From the NCBI GenBank assembly GCA_964536835.1, contig CAZIAZ010000058.1, forward strand, positions 1-13,749: DNA of 13,749 nt. The letters run 5' to 3'. Origin of the DNA: DAONFI01 sp035403485 (lineage in GTDB: Bacteria; Planctomycetota; Phycisphaerae; SM23-33). Positions 1-7,261 of this stretch are shown piece after piece; the first letter of the stretch is position 1; every line of letters begins with the position of its first letter. The notes under the pieces are model-generated. The model worked only from the letters and a program-made list of their open reading frames with translations, made no database searches and was not told the DNA's origin. The position numbers were made by a program, and so were the translations under genes.

Positions 1-2
1 CC

Positions 3-1307
3 CGCATCAAAAGTCAGTTCGACCTCTTCCGTGCCAACTTCAACCAGATTCTCAACCTCGACCACGAACTCTGCCAGCTTGCAAAGGCGATAGATTGGCC
101 GAAGTTTGAGTCGGGCTTTGCCAGCTGTTATTCGTCGGACATGGGCGCGCCGGCCAAGGCGGTGCGTTTGATGGTCGGCATGCACTATTTGAAGTACATG
201 TTCAACGAGTCGGACGAATCGGTTGTCGAACACTGGGTTGAAAATCCGTACTGGCAGTTTTTTTGCGGTTACGAGTACATGCAACACAAATGTCCGATAC
301 ATCCGACGACGATGGTGAAATGGCGGCAGCGTGTGGGAGCGGAGCGGCTTGAGACGATGTTGACGGAGACGTTGGAGATGGCTGTTCGCGGCGGGCATGT
401 TACTACGCATCAGTTCTCGAAGGTTACGGCGGACACGACGGTTCAGGAAAAAGCGGTCGCACATCTGACAGATGCGAGGCTGTACCAGAAGTCCCGCTGT
501 CGGCTCGTGAAGCTTGCGGTAAAACGCGGGATAAAACTTCGGCAGAGTTACGAACGTGTGGGCAAATATGAGTTCATCAAGCAAAGCCGCTACGCCAACG
601 CTCAACAATTCAGGCGTGCCGCAAAGTGCACGCGAAAACTCAAAACGTATCTCGGCAGGGTCATTCGTGATATCGAACGCAACGCCGGAACGATGGACGA
701 CGAGTTATCGACCATTCTCAAACGGGCCAGGCGGATTCATCAGCAGTCCCGCGAAGATAAGAACAAGCTTTATAGCCTCGACGCGCCGGAGGTGTCGTGC
801 ATTGCAAAAGGCAAGGCACATAAAAAGTTCGAGTTCGGCTGCAAGATATCGTTGGTGGTGAGCAATGTCGGTGATTGGATTTTGGGCGTTCGGCGTGTTG
901 AGGGCAATCGCCACGACAGCAAGACGCTGGCGGCTGCGATAACGCAGGCCGAGCGTATCAGCGGTGTGAAGGTTGGCGAGATTTTTGCGGACAAGGGCTA
1001 TCGCGGGTGGGATTACGAAGGGCCGGCAAAAATTCATATCGTCGGCACGAGCAACAGAGACCTGCCGCGTTCGACGCGGAAACGCAAAAAACGGCGCAGC
1101 GCGATTGAGCCGATAGGCCATCTCAAGAGCGACCATCGAATGAACAGGAATTATCTCAAACATGCAGCCGGCGACGAGATAAACGCGATCCTCGCAGCCT
1201 GCGGCGCGAATATGCGTAAATTGCTGAGGAAACTCAGCCATGCGCTGATGGAATTATGGCTGAAACTGCAAATCCTGCTGCAATCGCCAGCCCAAGCCGC
1301 CGCCTGA
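3..1307 (+). CDS. IS5-family DDE transposase, 5' end missing
   Basis: This transposase cuts and joins the ends of its own element. The frame is open from base 3, so the protein is at least 434 residues and its start lies outside the window. The first ATG inside the window (141) is internal: the upstream residues already match the family's N-terminal DUF772 domain (LCQLAKAIDWPKFESGF, then the RLMVGMHYLKYMFNESDE and NPYWQFFCGYEY blocks). The DDE residues are visible as Asp in KVTADTTVQEKAV, Asp in FADKGYRGWDY, and Glu in RRSAIEPIGHLKSDHR. From memory the family usually reads IEPVIGHLK, so one residue appears to be missing just after the catalytic Glu, which might impair activity. The C-terminal GDEINAILAACGANMRKLL block is typical. 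Confidence 0.9.
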   Translation, partial: RIKSQFDLFRANFNQILNLDHELCQLAKAIDWPKFESGFASCYSSDMGAPAKAVRLMVGMHYLKYMFNESDESVVEHWVENPYWQFFCGYEYMQHKCPIHPTTMVKWRQRVGAERLETMLTETLEMAVRGGHVTTHQFSKVTADTTVQEKAVAHLTDARLYQKSRCRLVKLAVKRGIKLRQSYERVGKYEFIKQSRYANAQQFRRAAKCTRKLKTYLGRVIRDIERNAGTMDDELSTILKRARRIHQQSREDKNKLYSLDAPEVSCIAKGKAHKKFEFGCKISLVVSNVGDWILGVRRVEGNRHDSKTLAAAITQAERISGVKVGEIFADKGYRGWDYEGPAKIHIVGTSNRDLPRSTRKRKKRRSAIEPIGHLKSDHRMNRNYLKHAAGDEINAILAACGANMRKLLRKLSHALMELWLKLQILLQSPAQAAA

Positions 1308-1330
1308 ACAGATGAAAAATAATCGATAAA

Positions 1331-1360
1331 GTCAAAATCCGACTTTTTCAGGGACGACTC
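1331..1360. repeat. Right terminal inverted repeat of the IS5 element
   Basis: These bases lie 24 bp after the transposase stop and contain CTTTTTCAGGGACGACTC, the reverse complement of a GAGTCGTCCCTGAAAAAG end. The partner repeat is outside the window, so the exact boundary (near 1360) is inferred from resemblance to known IS5-type ends. Confidence 0.5.
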
Positions 1361-1361
1361 A

Positions 1362-1574
1362 TTATATCACGCCGAATTCCTTTTCGAGCATGTCGCGAAT
1401 AGCCGGGTCGTTGAGAATCTCACCGTCAGAACTTCTTGCGTTTGAATCGGGACGTTTACGCAATTCCTGTACCGAACATTCTATCCAGGCGTAATTTCGG
1501 CAAGTTATCAAGAGATGCCGCAACTGGCTTTCTGGAACAGTAACGCCATGATCAGAACATTCGCGGCAGCCCAA
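1362..1574 (-). pseudogene. C-terminal scrap of an unidentified gene
   Basis: A 70-codon minus-strand frame ends with residues LEKEFGVI and a TAA directly beside the IS5 end. It has no ATG start. The only start is a TTG at 1574 inside the end of the upstream glycosidase gene, and the frame is closed by a TGA at 1581-1583. The composition looks coding (LNDPAIRDMLEKEFGVI). I do not recognise the family. The most likely reading is the last part of a gene whose 5' portion was lost in a deletion that also altered the end of the neighbouring glycosidase. Confidence 0.35.
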
Positions 1575-4173
1575 GAGAACTCAACCCTGTTTCATTCGTC
1601 TTGTAGGCTTTATTGGAAAGTAACTTAAGTAATTGCAGTTTCCAGTCAGACGGCCCAATTTTGTCAGGAGTAAACAATGCTTTCTGCCCTGGTTGCATTG
1701 GGAGAACCAAGAGATTATCGGTAGATTCTGTCGCATTACTTTTCCCAATGTAACAATATATCCGTTTCCACGGATTGGCCAACTTTAACGTTCCGCCAAA
1801 CTTATTTTGAACGTGAAGCCACAGAATTTTCCCGTTTTCAATTTCAGCAGAGACTACGAATCCGCCGGTGGCATGCAGCGTGAATCTTGCATTCTGTTTT
1901 GCAGTAATTGCAGGAGCAACACGAATGACCCCGTCATAACTTTGAAGCAAAGCTTCATTCATCGCCGTCGCAAGGACAGACATCGCCTCCATACCCATGT
2001 GGCGATAAGGCCACAGGGGTGCAGGATATTGAGATGGTTCTGCGCTCTCTTTTGCGACATCTGAGGCATCTCGAACATTACGCCTCGCAAAACGCATGGC
2101 ACTTTCCGACTTCATATCCATTTCCGGGCCATAATGTCCCCACCCGTTGCAGAAGAACTGCCATCTGTCAGGCATTTTTGCGAGCAGCCCTGCAAGCTCC
2201 CGACCCAATCCAAGCCTCGCCATGACAATAGGCGTTGCGTCCCAACCCATTGAATTGTTGGAATACAGCTTGGCAGTAGTAACCAACGTTTTAAAAATTT
2301 CAGAATCCGCATTTGACAAGCCAACAAGGCCAGACGGGTAAACTGCTGACAATTCACACCACGGAAAAATTCCAGCGTAATTTTCTAAATCGCAATCAAC
2401 TGGAACGGTCGGCGTAATGCCTGCTTCGAGTTTTCGGAACATTACGTTGAGATTGTCCATCTTGAATGCGTCAGGCTTACGGCGAATCCACGAGCACAGC
2501 ATGCGTCTCTCTTTTACTCCAAATCCGGCAGAGAGAATTTTATCAGCAATGATACTTTCGCCGACAAATGAACCAACTGCATAACGTTTATCGTTTTCAC
2601 ATTCTGTCGTCATATCGGCAGGAATATCGATTTGCGGCAAGTCGGCTAAATTGTGCAGAATGTCACACCACTTTTCCGCACGAGGTTCACATACGCCAGC
2701 AAGACGGATGGCCTCAATCGCTACCGCAAAAAGAACCCGTGCACACGCAAGCTCAGTCACGCAATCATTGAGCAATATCCAGCCTTCATAACCTGTGGCC
2801 TCTTTGGTGTGATATTTTCCATCACCGCATTTTTCAAAACGCGACTCAAAAAACTTGGCCGCTTCAATTATATACGGCAATACCTTCTGCGCAAGAAAAT
2901 CGGCGTCGCCCGTATACAAATACTGCCGCCAGAAATCCATGGCTATCTGGGCAACCGGTGTATGATTGTGAAATTCGCATGAGCTGTTGCGGCCTAGCCT
3001 GTCGCACACGTCAGAGACAATTGCGCCGTCAACTCCAAGAATTTCTTCTGCATCCGCCTTGGCCTGCGGGAGAGAATTGAACCTATAATCAAGATACGAC
3101 TCAATCAGGTCGTGATGCCCTGCTGCATTCAAAGGCCAATATATTTCCTGCTGATTCCAGTGAAAGTAGAAATTCCAGTTCTGCACATCGCGATTCCACG
3201 TCCACAGACCGTTGATGAAACGCCCTGGATATCTTCCTCGCTGCGACGCGTTTGCATAATACATCGTCAAATGCCAGAGATTGTCCAGATAATCATCACC
3301 GAATTCCATGTACGACCGAACCCAGAATTTCTTCCACGCTTTTTTGTGAGCGGATATGTTTTTGTCTTTAGCATCTACGGGCATGGATTTTTTAACAGCA
3401 GATATCGCATTGCCCGACATCGGTGAAGTAACAACAGCAACCAGCGAAAACTTGTCAGCCAAAACTGAAGTTGCGGCTGCAAATGAATGTTCAACTTTGT
3501 ATTTGATTGCACCAGAATCGGCAAGCACTTTTGCGCCAACGGCGAACGTTCCGCTCGTTAGCTTATGTGAAACATACATGCCGGTTTTGTCAGCCGATAC
3601 TGCTGTTCCGGTCAGGCCGATAGTAGCATCACGATTTACAAGACTGTACCAGTGTGAAAATGTGCGCGAGCCGAACCGCTCAAGAGTAATATCAGTTGCC
3701 GGGTGTTCTTTGAGTTTATTTTCAACGTCAACACGCAGCATTCCGCTATTGTGATCAACATATGCGCGGATATTTATTTTCCCGAAAGGCCCTGCCGCAT
3801 ATATGGACATGGTCGCATCGGCAAGGCTCAGCCGGCCTTCAAAATCGGAAAGATAAAACAGGTCAAACACCGGCAATTTGAAATCCACAATTATCCGACA
3901 TGCGTGCCGCAGAGTCGGACTGAATTCTTCCTCATCTGCCGCCCAGTTATGAAACCTGTTTTTCCCAAGGTCATCCCAAAGATCGCATTTATTCAAGGCT
4001 ATTATCAACTTGCTGCCCTGTGTCCAGAAAAGTGCGCCGACATCACCATTGCCAAGAGCAATACCCTGCATCGGATCTTCCGGCGGACTCTGATAGACAA
4101 GGTCATGCTTCGCAACTCTGCCAGGCCAGCTTATTTTCCATTCACCATTCTTTATATCAAACGCACTTTGCAT
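1552..4173 (-). CDS. GH95-like / DUF5703-type six-hairpin glycosidase
   Basis: The 873-residue protein resembles GH95-type (alpha-L-fucosidase/galactosidase) inverting glycosidases. These have an N-terminal beta-sandwich, an (alpha/alpha)6 barrel and a C-terminal beta domain. Residues 35-50 (MQGIALGNGDVGALFW) are the N-terminal signature. NGLWTWNRD at 321-329 and HWNQQEIYWPLNAAGHHDL at 338-356 match the GH95 block in which paired Asn residues activate water. GWDATPIVMARLGLG near 643-657 matches the late barrel helix (GW..aW..wARL). Acid candidates are Glu458 or Glu463. No signal peptide is seen, so a cytoplasmic role on imported oligosaccharides is likely. The start is supported by AAGGAA 7 bp upstream and by the 9-bp gap from the preceding reading frame, an operon-like arrangement. 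The last 10 or so residues (LSSLGLPRMF) run over another coding frame and may not be original. Substrate is uncertain. Confidence 0.75.
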   Translation of the reverse strand: MQSAFDIKNGEWKISWPGRVAKHDLVYQSPPEDPMQGIALGNGDVGALFWTQGSKLIIALNKCDLWDDLGKNRFHNWAADEEEFSPTLRHACRIIVDFKLPVFDLFYLSDFEGRLSLADATMSIYAAGPFGKINIRAYVDHNSGMLRVDVENKLKEHPATDITLERFGSRTFSHWYSLVNRDATIGLTGTAVSADKTGMYVSHKLTSGTFAVGAKVLADSGAIKYKVEHSFAAATSVLADKFSLVAVVTSPMSGNAISAVKKSMPVDAKDKNISAHKKAWKKFWVRSYMEFGDDYLDNLWHLTMYYANASQRGRYPGRFINGLWTWNRDVQNWNFYFHWNQQEIYWPLNAAGHHDLIESYLDYRFNSLPQAKADAEEILGVDGAIVSDVCDRLGRNSSCEFHNHTPVAQIAMDFWRQYLYTGDADFLAQKVLPYIIEAAKFFESRFEKCGDGKYHTKEATGYEGWILLNDCVTELACARVLFAVAIEAIRLAGVCEPRAEKWCDILHNLADLPQIDIPADMTTECENDKRYAVGSFVGESIIADKILSAGFGVKERRMLCSWIRRKPDAFKMDNLNVMFRKLEAGITPTVPVDCDLENYAGIFPWCELSAVYPSGLVGLSNADSEIFKTLVTTAKLYSNNSMGWDATPIVMARLGLGRELAGLLAKMPDRWQFFCNGWGHYGPEMDMKSESAMRFARRNVRDASDVAKESAEPSQYPAPLWPYRHMGMEAMSVLATAMNEALLQSYDGVIRVAPAITAKQNARFTLHATGGFVVSAEIENGKILWLHVQNKFGGTLKLANPWKRIYCYIGKSNATESTDNLLVLPMQPGQKALFTPDKIGPSDWKLQLLKLLSNKAYKTNETGLSSLGLPRMF

Positions 4174-4182
4174 GAAAATTCC

Positions 4183-4360
4183 TTATTCATTTTCAACAGC
4201 AAGATAAACCTGCCATGGTTCCATTTGCGGTAACACGAAACAGGCGTATTCACCGTCGCGACATTTTGCGGTAACTTTGATCTCAATATTTTCCATGTCC
4301 ACAAACTTTATCTTATCGCCGGATGTGTGGAGCATCAATTCTACATTTTCCGCCGCATCG
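4183..4360 (-). pseudogene. 3' fragment of a beta-sandwich (possibly glycosidase) gene
   Basis: About 59 codons are readable, ending EPWQVYLAVENE and a TAA 9 bp before the GH95-like start. The hydrophobic beta pattern and the closing LPQMEPWQVYLAV motif resemble the C-terminal beta domain of several glycoside hydrolases (a GH66-like end is one possibility, weakly supported). The frame continues formally to 4392, but from about 4361 upward the DNA encodes the sialate O-acetylesterase fragment on the other strand. The real gene is therefore cut near 4360, with its 5' part gone. It probably preceded the GH95-like gene in one operon. Confidence 0.5.
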
Positions 4361-5048
4361 CGGAATGATTCAGCCGCTAATTCCATATGCAATTCGCGGT
4401 GTCATCTGGTATCAGGGAGAATCAAATAACGGCAGGTCTGCGGAATATGCACAACTGCTTTCAACAATGATTTCCGCATGGCGGGAACGATGGGGACAAG
4501 GCGATTTTCCATTCGGTATCGTTCAGCTGGCGGGATTCAGTACCCCGCAGGAGAAGCCCGATGAAATCGACGGATGGACGTTGTTGTGCGAAGCCCAGAC
4601 GGATGTCGTCAAGAGTGTTCCGAATACGGGACTGGCGGTAGCGATTGACATCGGCAATGCGTCCGATATTCACCCGAAAAACAAGCAGGACGTAGGGTAT
4701 CGTCTGGCGCAATGGGCGTTGGCGACGGTTTATGGAAAGAAAGATGTCGAATATTCCGGGCCGACGTTCAAGACGATGAAGTTCGATGGCGATAAGGTGC
4801 GTATCTCATATGACCATATCGGCGGCGGCTTGGTTGTGAAAGGCGAAAAACCGACCGGTTTCGTTATCGCCGGAAAGAACGGAGTGTTCTATTGGGCGGA
4901 TGCGAAGATCGACGGCGACACCGTGGTTGTGTGGTCGAAAGATGTACCCGAACCCGCATTCGTGCGTTACGGGATGGCCAGTAATCCGCCGGTGAACCTG
5001 TATAATAAGGCAAACCTGCCGGCAGTACCATTTCGCACAGACAGGTAG
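4361..5048 (+). pseudogene. Sialate O-acetylesterase (SGNH/SASA), N-terminal part missing
   Basis: These enzymes remove O-acetyl groups from sialic acids or other glycans. The fragment begins at GMIQPLIPYAIRGVIWYQGESN-type sequence (the family's central block: MIQPLIPYAIRG, then WYQGESN). It continues with the catalytic Asp-His block (GNASDIHPKNKQD) and the C-terminal beta domain, ending in the typical NPPVNLYNKANLPAVPFRTD. The N-terminal half, which carries the nucleophilic Ser block, is absent. The fragment therefore cannot be an active esterase even if translated from the ATG at 4365. Full-length relatives are roughly 500-650 residues, against about 228 here. The break falls at the same point where the minus-strand gene to the left is cut. 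Confidence 0.85.
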
Positions 5049-5139
5049 ACAAAATATTTTTCATCTTGCGGTACTCTGAACCCACGACTGCCGGCGTAGC
5101 AAGCTGAGCATCGAGTGTTTGAAAACCTATAATGTTGGG

Positions 5140-5169
5140 CAAAAAGCAAACGGCAAAAGATGGTTTGCT
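5140..5169 (-). terminator. Terminator of the DUF234 gene, copy 1
   Basis: Read on the minus strand, AGCAAAC pairs with GTTTGCT (7 bp, loop of 11) followed by a run of Ts (plus-strand AAAAA at 5141-5145). It sits about 45 bp after the stop codon. The same hairpin with a 6-bp stem is kept in the second copy, which supports function. Confidence 0.6.
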
Positions 5170-5208
5170 GTTAGTTTACCACCACGCGTTGATTGATATT
5201 ATGACTTG

Positions 5209-5887
5209 CTGGAGTTCAAAGGTATTTACCGATATCATCCGGGCTGAGAATTATGTAATCGGCTTTATACCCAGGATACTCCGGCAATAGTTTGGTAGCT
5301 TTTACTTCAAGGGCTGTCAAACTAGCGCGTTTGGGGTTGAGCTTGACTTCTGCAAACAGGATTTCCTTTTTTATGTCATTGACAGCAACAATATCGATTT
5401 CATTTTCGCCTTTACGGTCCCACCATGATTCGATTTCATTATAGTTCTGGCTTGCCGCTAGCAACTCACGGAACATTGACTCCAGCATAAGGCCGCTGAA
5501 AGTGTCATAGTCGCGCGCAATGAGATCTTTGATGTAAGAGAAGTTTTCTGTTTCAACGGCAGTCATGTTCTTGTAGATGAAACGAAACCAGAAGTTGAGA
5601 AAATTATCACGAATCTTATACTTGACGCTCTTTGAGTTTGGTTTGTCGCCAATAGGGCGATGCTTTGAAAGTATAGCGAAGTCATTCTCAAGTCTGTCAA
5701 GATAGCCGCCGATATTGTGTTCCAAAATTGACTCTATTTCTGGCCTTGCGGTTTTGCCCGAAGCAATAAGCGAGAGTATGGAAAAATATGTTCCATACTC
5801 TTTGCCGAATTCTTCTATCAGAACATTCCTGCCTTCGTATAACAATGGAGAGCTGGTATTGAGTATGAAATCAACTGGAGTTCAAAG
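5209..5887. repeat. 13-bp direct repeats flanking the copy-1 coding segment
   Basis: CTGGAGTTCAAAG occurs at 5209-5221 (over the DUF234 stop codon) and again at 5875-5887, three bases beyond the point where the repeat loses identity with copy 2. The pair brackets the truncated gene. It could mark recombination through short homology, or be chance. Confidence 0.4.
5216..5872 (-). pseudogene. DUF234 ATPase, C-terminal half only (copy 1)
   Basis: This is the last 218 codons of the same protein encoded intact at 10898-12132. It retains the helical linker and the DUF234 domain, with a PD-(D/E)XK-like core: Asp in ENEIDIVAV and Glu-Lys in FAEVKLNPKR. The AAA-type ATPase half is absent. The frame is open from the repeat boundary at 5872 (an in-frame TGA lies just upstream at about 5882-5884), with no internal stop or frameshift. 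The only start codon is a TTG at 5845, so it may be an untranslated remnant or a solo DUF234 protein. The uninterrupted frame points to recent formation or retained selection. Confidence 0.8.
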
Positions 5888-6017
5888 TGTTTTCCGAAGA
5901 GACTTGAACTCCCAACAGCTTGGAAGGTGGGTGAAAGAAATTGAGTTTTATAAAACACAAGCCAACAACTTTGAGTGCAGCAAGTGGAAAACTGAGGAAT
6001 TGATGCCTGTGAACATC
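5873..6017. other. Unassigned sequence between DUF234 fragment and palindrome
   Basis: Both strands are open here. A plus frame ends in EELMPVNIG at 6023, and a minus frame runs for about 50 codons. Neither has a convincing ribosome site or recognisable family. On the minus strand, 5903-5930 resembles the anticodon-to-T-arm part of a glycine tRNA (CCTTCCAAGCTG, then GGGAGTTCAAGTCTC), but a full cloverleaf does not fold. Confidence 0.3.
5877..5912. repeat. Inverted repeat beside the DUF234 breakpoint
   Basis: GGAGTTCAA (5877-5885) is the exact reverse complement of TTGAACTCC (5904-5912). Allowing one bulged A the stem extends inward to 11 pairs. No T-run follows, so it is not an obvious terminator. 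It lies within 5 bp of the edge of the duplicated segment. Confidence 0.5.
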
Positions 6018-6056
6018 GGCTAACTGTAAACCATTATTTTCGGTTTACAGTTAGCC
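6018..6056. repeat. Perfect 15-bp palindrome with 9-base loop
   Basis: GGCTAACTGTAAACC (6018-6032) and GGTTTACAGTTAGCC (6042-6056) are perfect reverse complements separated by ATTATTTTC. The site lies 28 bp downstream of the end of the small gene at 6084-6266. Neither side has a T-run, so it is not a standard intrinsic terminator. It may block 3' decay of the zeta operon transcript, serve as a protein site, or be a small-element end. Confidence 0.7.
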
Positions 6057-6083
6057 TACTGTGCCGTGATGCACTACAGACAG

Positions 6084-6266
6084 TCAAGCCTGCTTGCCTT
6101 CAGCGATTCTCAACGCTTCAGAGGCAGGCACTCGGCACGGTTTGTTATTACGATTAATTATCGCATATTGGCCTAGTTTAGCCTTTGTGTTGAGTTCTTT
6201 CCGTACGGCCTGCTTTAAGCATTCGCCTGCGCTAACTGTCATTTCTTCTAATGTTTCGGTATTCAT
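6084..6266 (-). CDS. Small putative antitoxin partner of the zeta-like kinase
   Basis: This 60-residue protein overlaps the 3' end of the zeta-like gene (stop at 6232) by 35 bp, so the two are translationally linked. The ATG at 6266 is preferred over the GTG at 6272 because AAGGTG lies 5 bases before it. An ATG at 6242 is a weaker choice. The N-terminal half is helical; the C-terminal half (LGQYAIINRNNKPCRVPASEA) resembles short proteins found beside zeta-type kinases that carry a 'hyAIWrDGKvv-iPaeE' pattern. Neutralising the kinase is inferred from position and this resemblance. The order (kinase first) differs from classic epsilon-zeta, and the protein is not similar to epsilon. Confidence 0.6.
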   Translation of the reverse strand: MNTETLEEMTVSAGECLKQAVRKELNTKAKLGQYAIINRNNKPCRVPASEALRIAEGKQA

Positions 6267-6861
6267 TGGCACACCTTGTTATTTGGTCATATATGTTTGA
6301 ATCGTTTATTTTGATTTCACTCTTAGCTTGGGAAAATATCGGTATAGGTTCAGGTGAAGAGTTATCGTAGCAAAAGATTTTATCGCATAACGGCGTGTAG
6401 ATATGTACCAGATTATGCATGATTCGAGGATAACGCCGGTAGATAACATCTTCTGGAATATCATGGCCGCCATCTTGAGCTCGCTGACGAACCCGGTCAC
6501 GGGAAAAATCAGCATTCGGTATCCATAAAAAGAACAAGATTATTTGCCATGAATTCTGCCTGAGCGTTTTTAACAGATTGACATGGCTAAGGCCGGCAAG
6601 AGTTGTTTCAAAAGCAAAATCTTTTCTGGCTTGGATGTTTTTGTGGATTTCATTTAAGAACAATTTGCCAGCCTCATATTGTGCAGTCAATGAGTCAAGC
6701 GGAGAAATTCCGTAGGCAATCATGTCGGCGTTTATGAAATTACGGCAGCCGACAAAAAGAGGCAGATAATCCATAGCAAAAGTGGTTTTGCCAGCCCCGT
6801 TAGGCCCAGCTATGATATAACATGTCGGCTGTTCGTTCGAGTTGGAAACAGTTGTATTCAA
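6232..6861 (-). CDS. Zeta-toxin-like P-loop kinase
   Basis: Zeta-type kinases phosphorylate small substrates. The plasmid epsilon-zeta toxin acts on UDP-N-acetylglucosamine and blocks wall synthesis. Family marks here, counted from the TTG start, are Walker A GPNGAGKT at 19-26, the substrate-binding block FINADMIAYGISP at about 42-54, FAFETTLAG, and the arginine-rich RVRQRAQDGGHDIPEDVIYRRY lid (split as RVRQRAQDGGHD and IPEDVIYRRY). The frame is open to an ATG at 6954 (240 residues). However, a promoter occupies 6926-6954, so transcripts should begin near 6919, inside that extension. The TTG at 6861, with AAGG 12 bases upstream, gives 209 residues and places the P-loop at the usual depth. The start is not certain. 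It is followed by an overlapping small partner. Substrate unknown. Confidence 0.8.
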   Translation of the reverse strand: MNTTVSNSNEQPTCYIIAGPNGAGKTTFAMDYLPLFVGCRNFINADMIAYGISPLDSLTAQYEAGKLFLNEIHKNIQARKDFAFETTLAGLSHVNLLKTLRQNSWQIILFFLWIPNADFSRDRVRQRAQDGGHDIPEDVIYRRYPRIMHNLVHIYTPLCDKIFCYDNSSPEPIPIFSQAKSEIKINDSNIYDQITRCANEYRNIRRNDS

Positions 6862-6925
6862 AGCGGTTAAAAACCTTATTTTTCTGTTGTTCGCATACTT
6901 TTTTAACTTACCTATGCAAACCGCC

Positions 6926-6954
6926 ATTATATCAATCCCACAAGAAAAACACAA
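6926..6954 (-). promoter_or_regulatory. Sigma-70-type promoter of the zeta-like operon
   Basis: On the minus strand a -35 TTGTGT (6949-6954) is separated by 17 bp from a perfect -10 TATAAT (6926-6931). Transcription would start near 6919. The -35 box coincides with the first codons of the longest reading frame, which argues for the downstream start. Confidence 0.6.
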
Positions 6955-7132
6955 TCGTAACCAAAGACATAAAGCATTAAGATTTAGCAGAGGAAATTGG
7001 TAATCGAGGTATTTTTTGCATTATCGACTGCTGACGGGACTCGCAGAGGCTATAACTGCAAGTAGTTACGAAGGGAGAGCATTGCCATGACTGTACTTAC
7101 CCAAAAAACCCTCAGTTTGAGTATTTAAAGGC

Positions 7133-7161
7133 TTGACTTTTAGTTTCAAAATTGGGACAAT
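7133..7161 (+). promoter_or_regulatory. Putative sigma-70 promoter before a small ORF
   Basis: TTGACT (7133-7138), a 17-bp spacer and GACAAT (7156-7161) give five of six and four of six consensus matches. The expected start near 7168 lies just before the AGGAG at 7172. Confidence 0.4.
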
Positions 7162-7183
7162 ACTTTTGAATAGGAGATTTGCA

Positions 7184-7261
7184 GTGTATCATCGTTACTA
7201 CAAAAAACCGCGTAGTTCCATCTTGTCAGTCAGCAGGCGCATGCCTTTTGCTGGTTTTTGA
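7184..7261 (+). CDS. Possible 25-residue basic peptide
   Basis: A GTG start follows AGGAG (7172-7176) by 7 bases. The peptide begins VYHRYYKKPRSS and ends RRMPFAGF, with nine Lys/Arg/His-type basic residues and no acidic residue. A promoter-like pair lies 23 bp upstream and a terminator-like hairpin overlaps the stop. The unit would make a transcript of about 90 nt, so it could equally be a small RNA. No family recognised. Confidence 0.3.
   Translation: MYHRYYKKPRSSILSVSRRMPFAGF
7231..7259 (+). terminator. Terminator-like hairpin
   Basis: CAGCA pairs with TGCTG and GGC pairs with GCC, with a three-base bulge and a GCAT loop, followed by GTTTTTG. The stem is short and bulged, so termination strength is uncertain. 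Confidence 0.4.

Larger units (their letters stand above)
1..1360 (+). mobile_element. IS5-family insertion sequence, left end outside window
   Basis: The element contains a DDE transposase read to the right and ends just after it. The last 30 bases (about 1331-1360), read inward from the right, begin GAGTCGTCCCTGAAAAAGTC. This looks like the terminal inverted repeat of IS5-type elements, many of which end in a GTCGTCCCTGAAAA-like sequence. The left terminal repeat lies before the window, so the inverted repeat and the target duplication cannot be confirmed here. The flanking DNA from 1361 belongs to a minus-strand gene fragment. Confidence 0.8.
5121..5872. repeat. Duplicated segment, copy 1 (DUF234 3' half plus terminator)
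   Basis: From GAAAACC at 5121 to GAAATC at 5872 the sequence matches 10802-11466 almost base for base, including about 95 bp of non-coding DNA after the gene. Copy 1 is 752 bp. Copy 2 is 665 bp with 100 Ns standing for an unread part. Identity stops abruptly at both ends. The two protein segments differ at 8 of the 116 C-terminal residues and share all candidate catalytic residues. Confidence 0.9.

Noticed and set aside
705..1241. 178-codon minus-strand frame inside the IS5 transposase
   Set aside because: It is the antisense shadow of a strongly supported transposase gene, with no ribosome site.
3112..4233. Several plus-strand frames of 100-176 codons opposite the GH95-like gene
   Set aside because: All are shadows of the 873-residue gene and lack start signals or family resemblance.
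5880..5995. A complete tRNA on the minus strand (GTTTTCC/GGAAAAC could pair as an acceptor stem)
   Set aside because: The enclosed length is about 104 nt, the D-arm is unrecognisable and the anticodon stem does not pair. At most a fragment.
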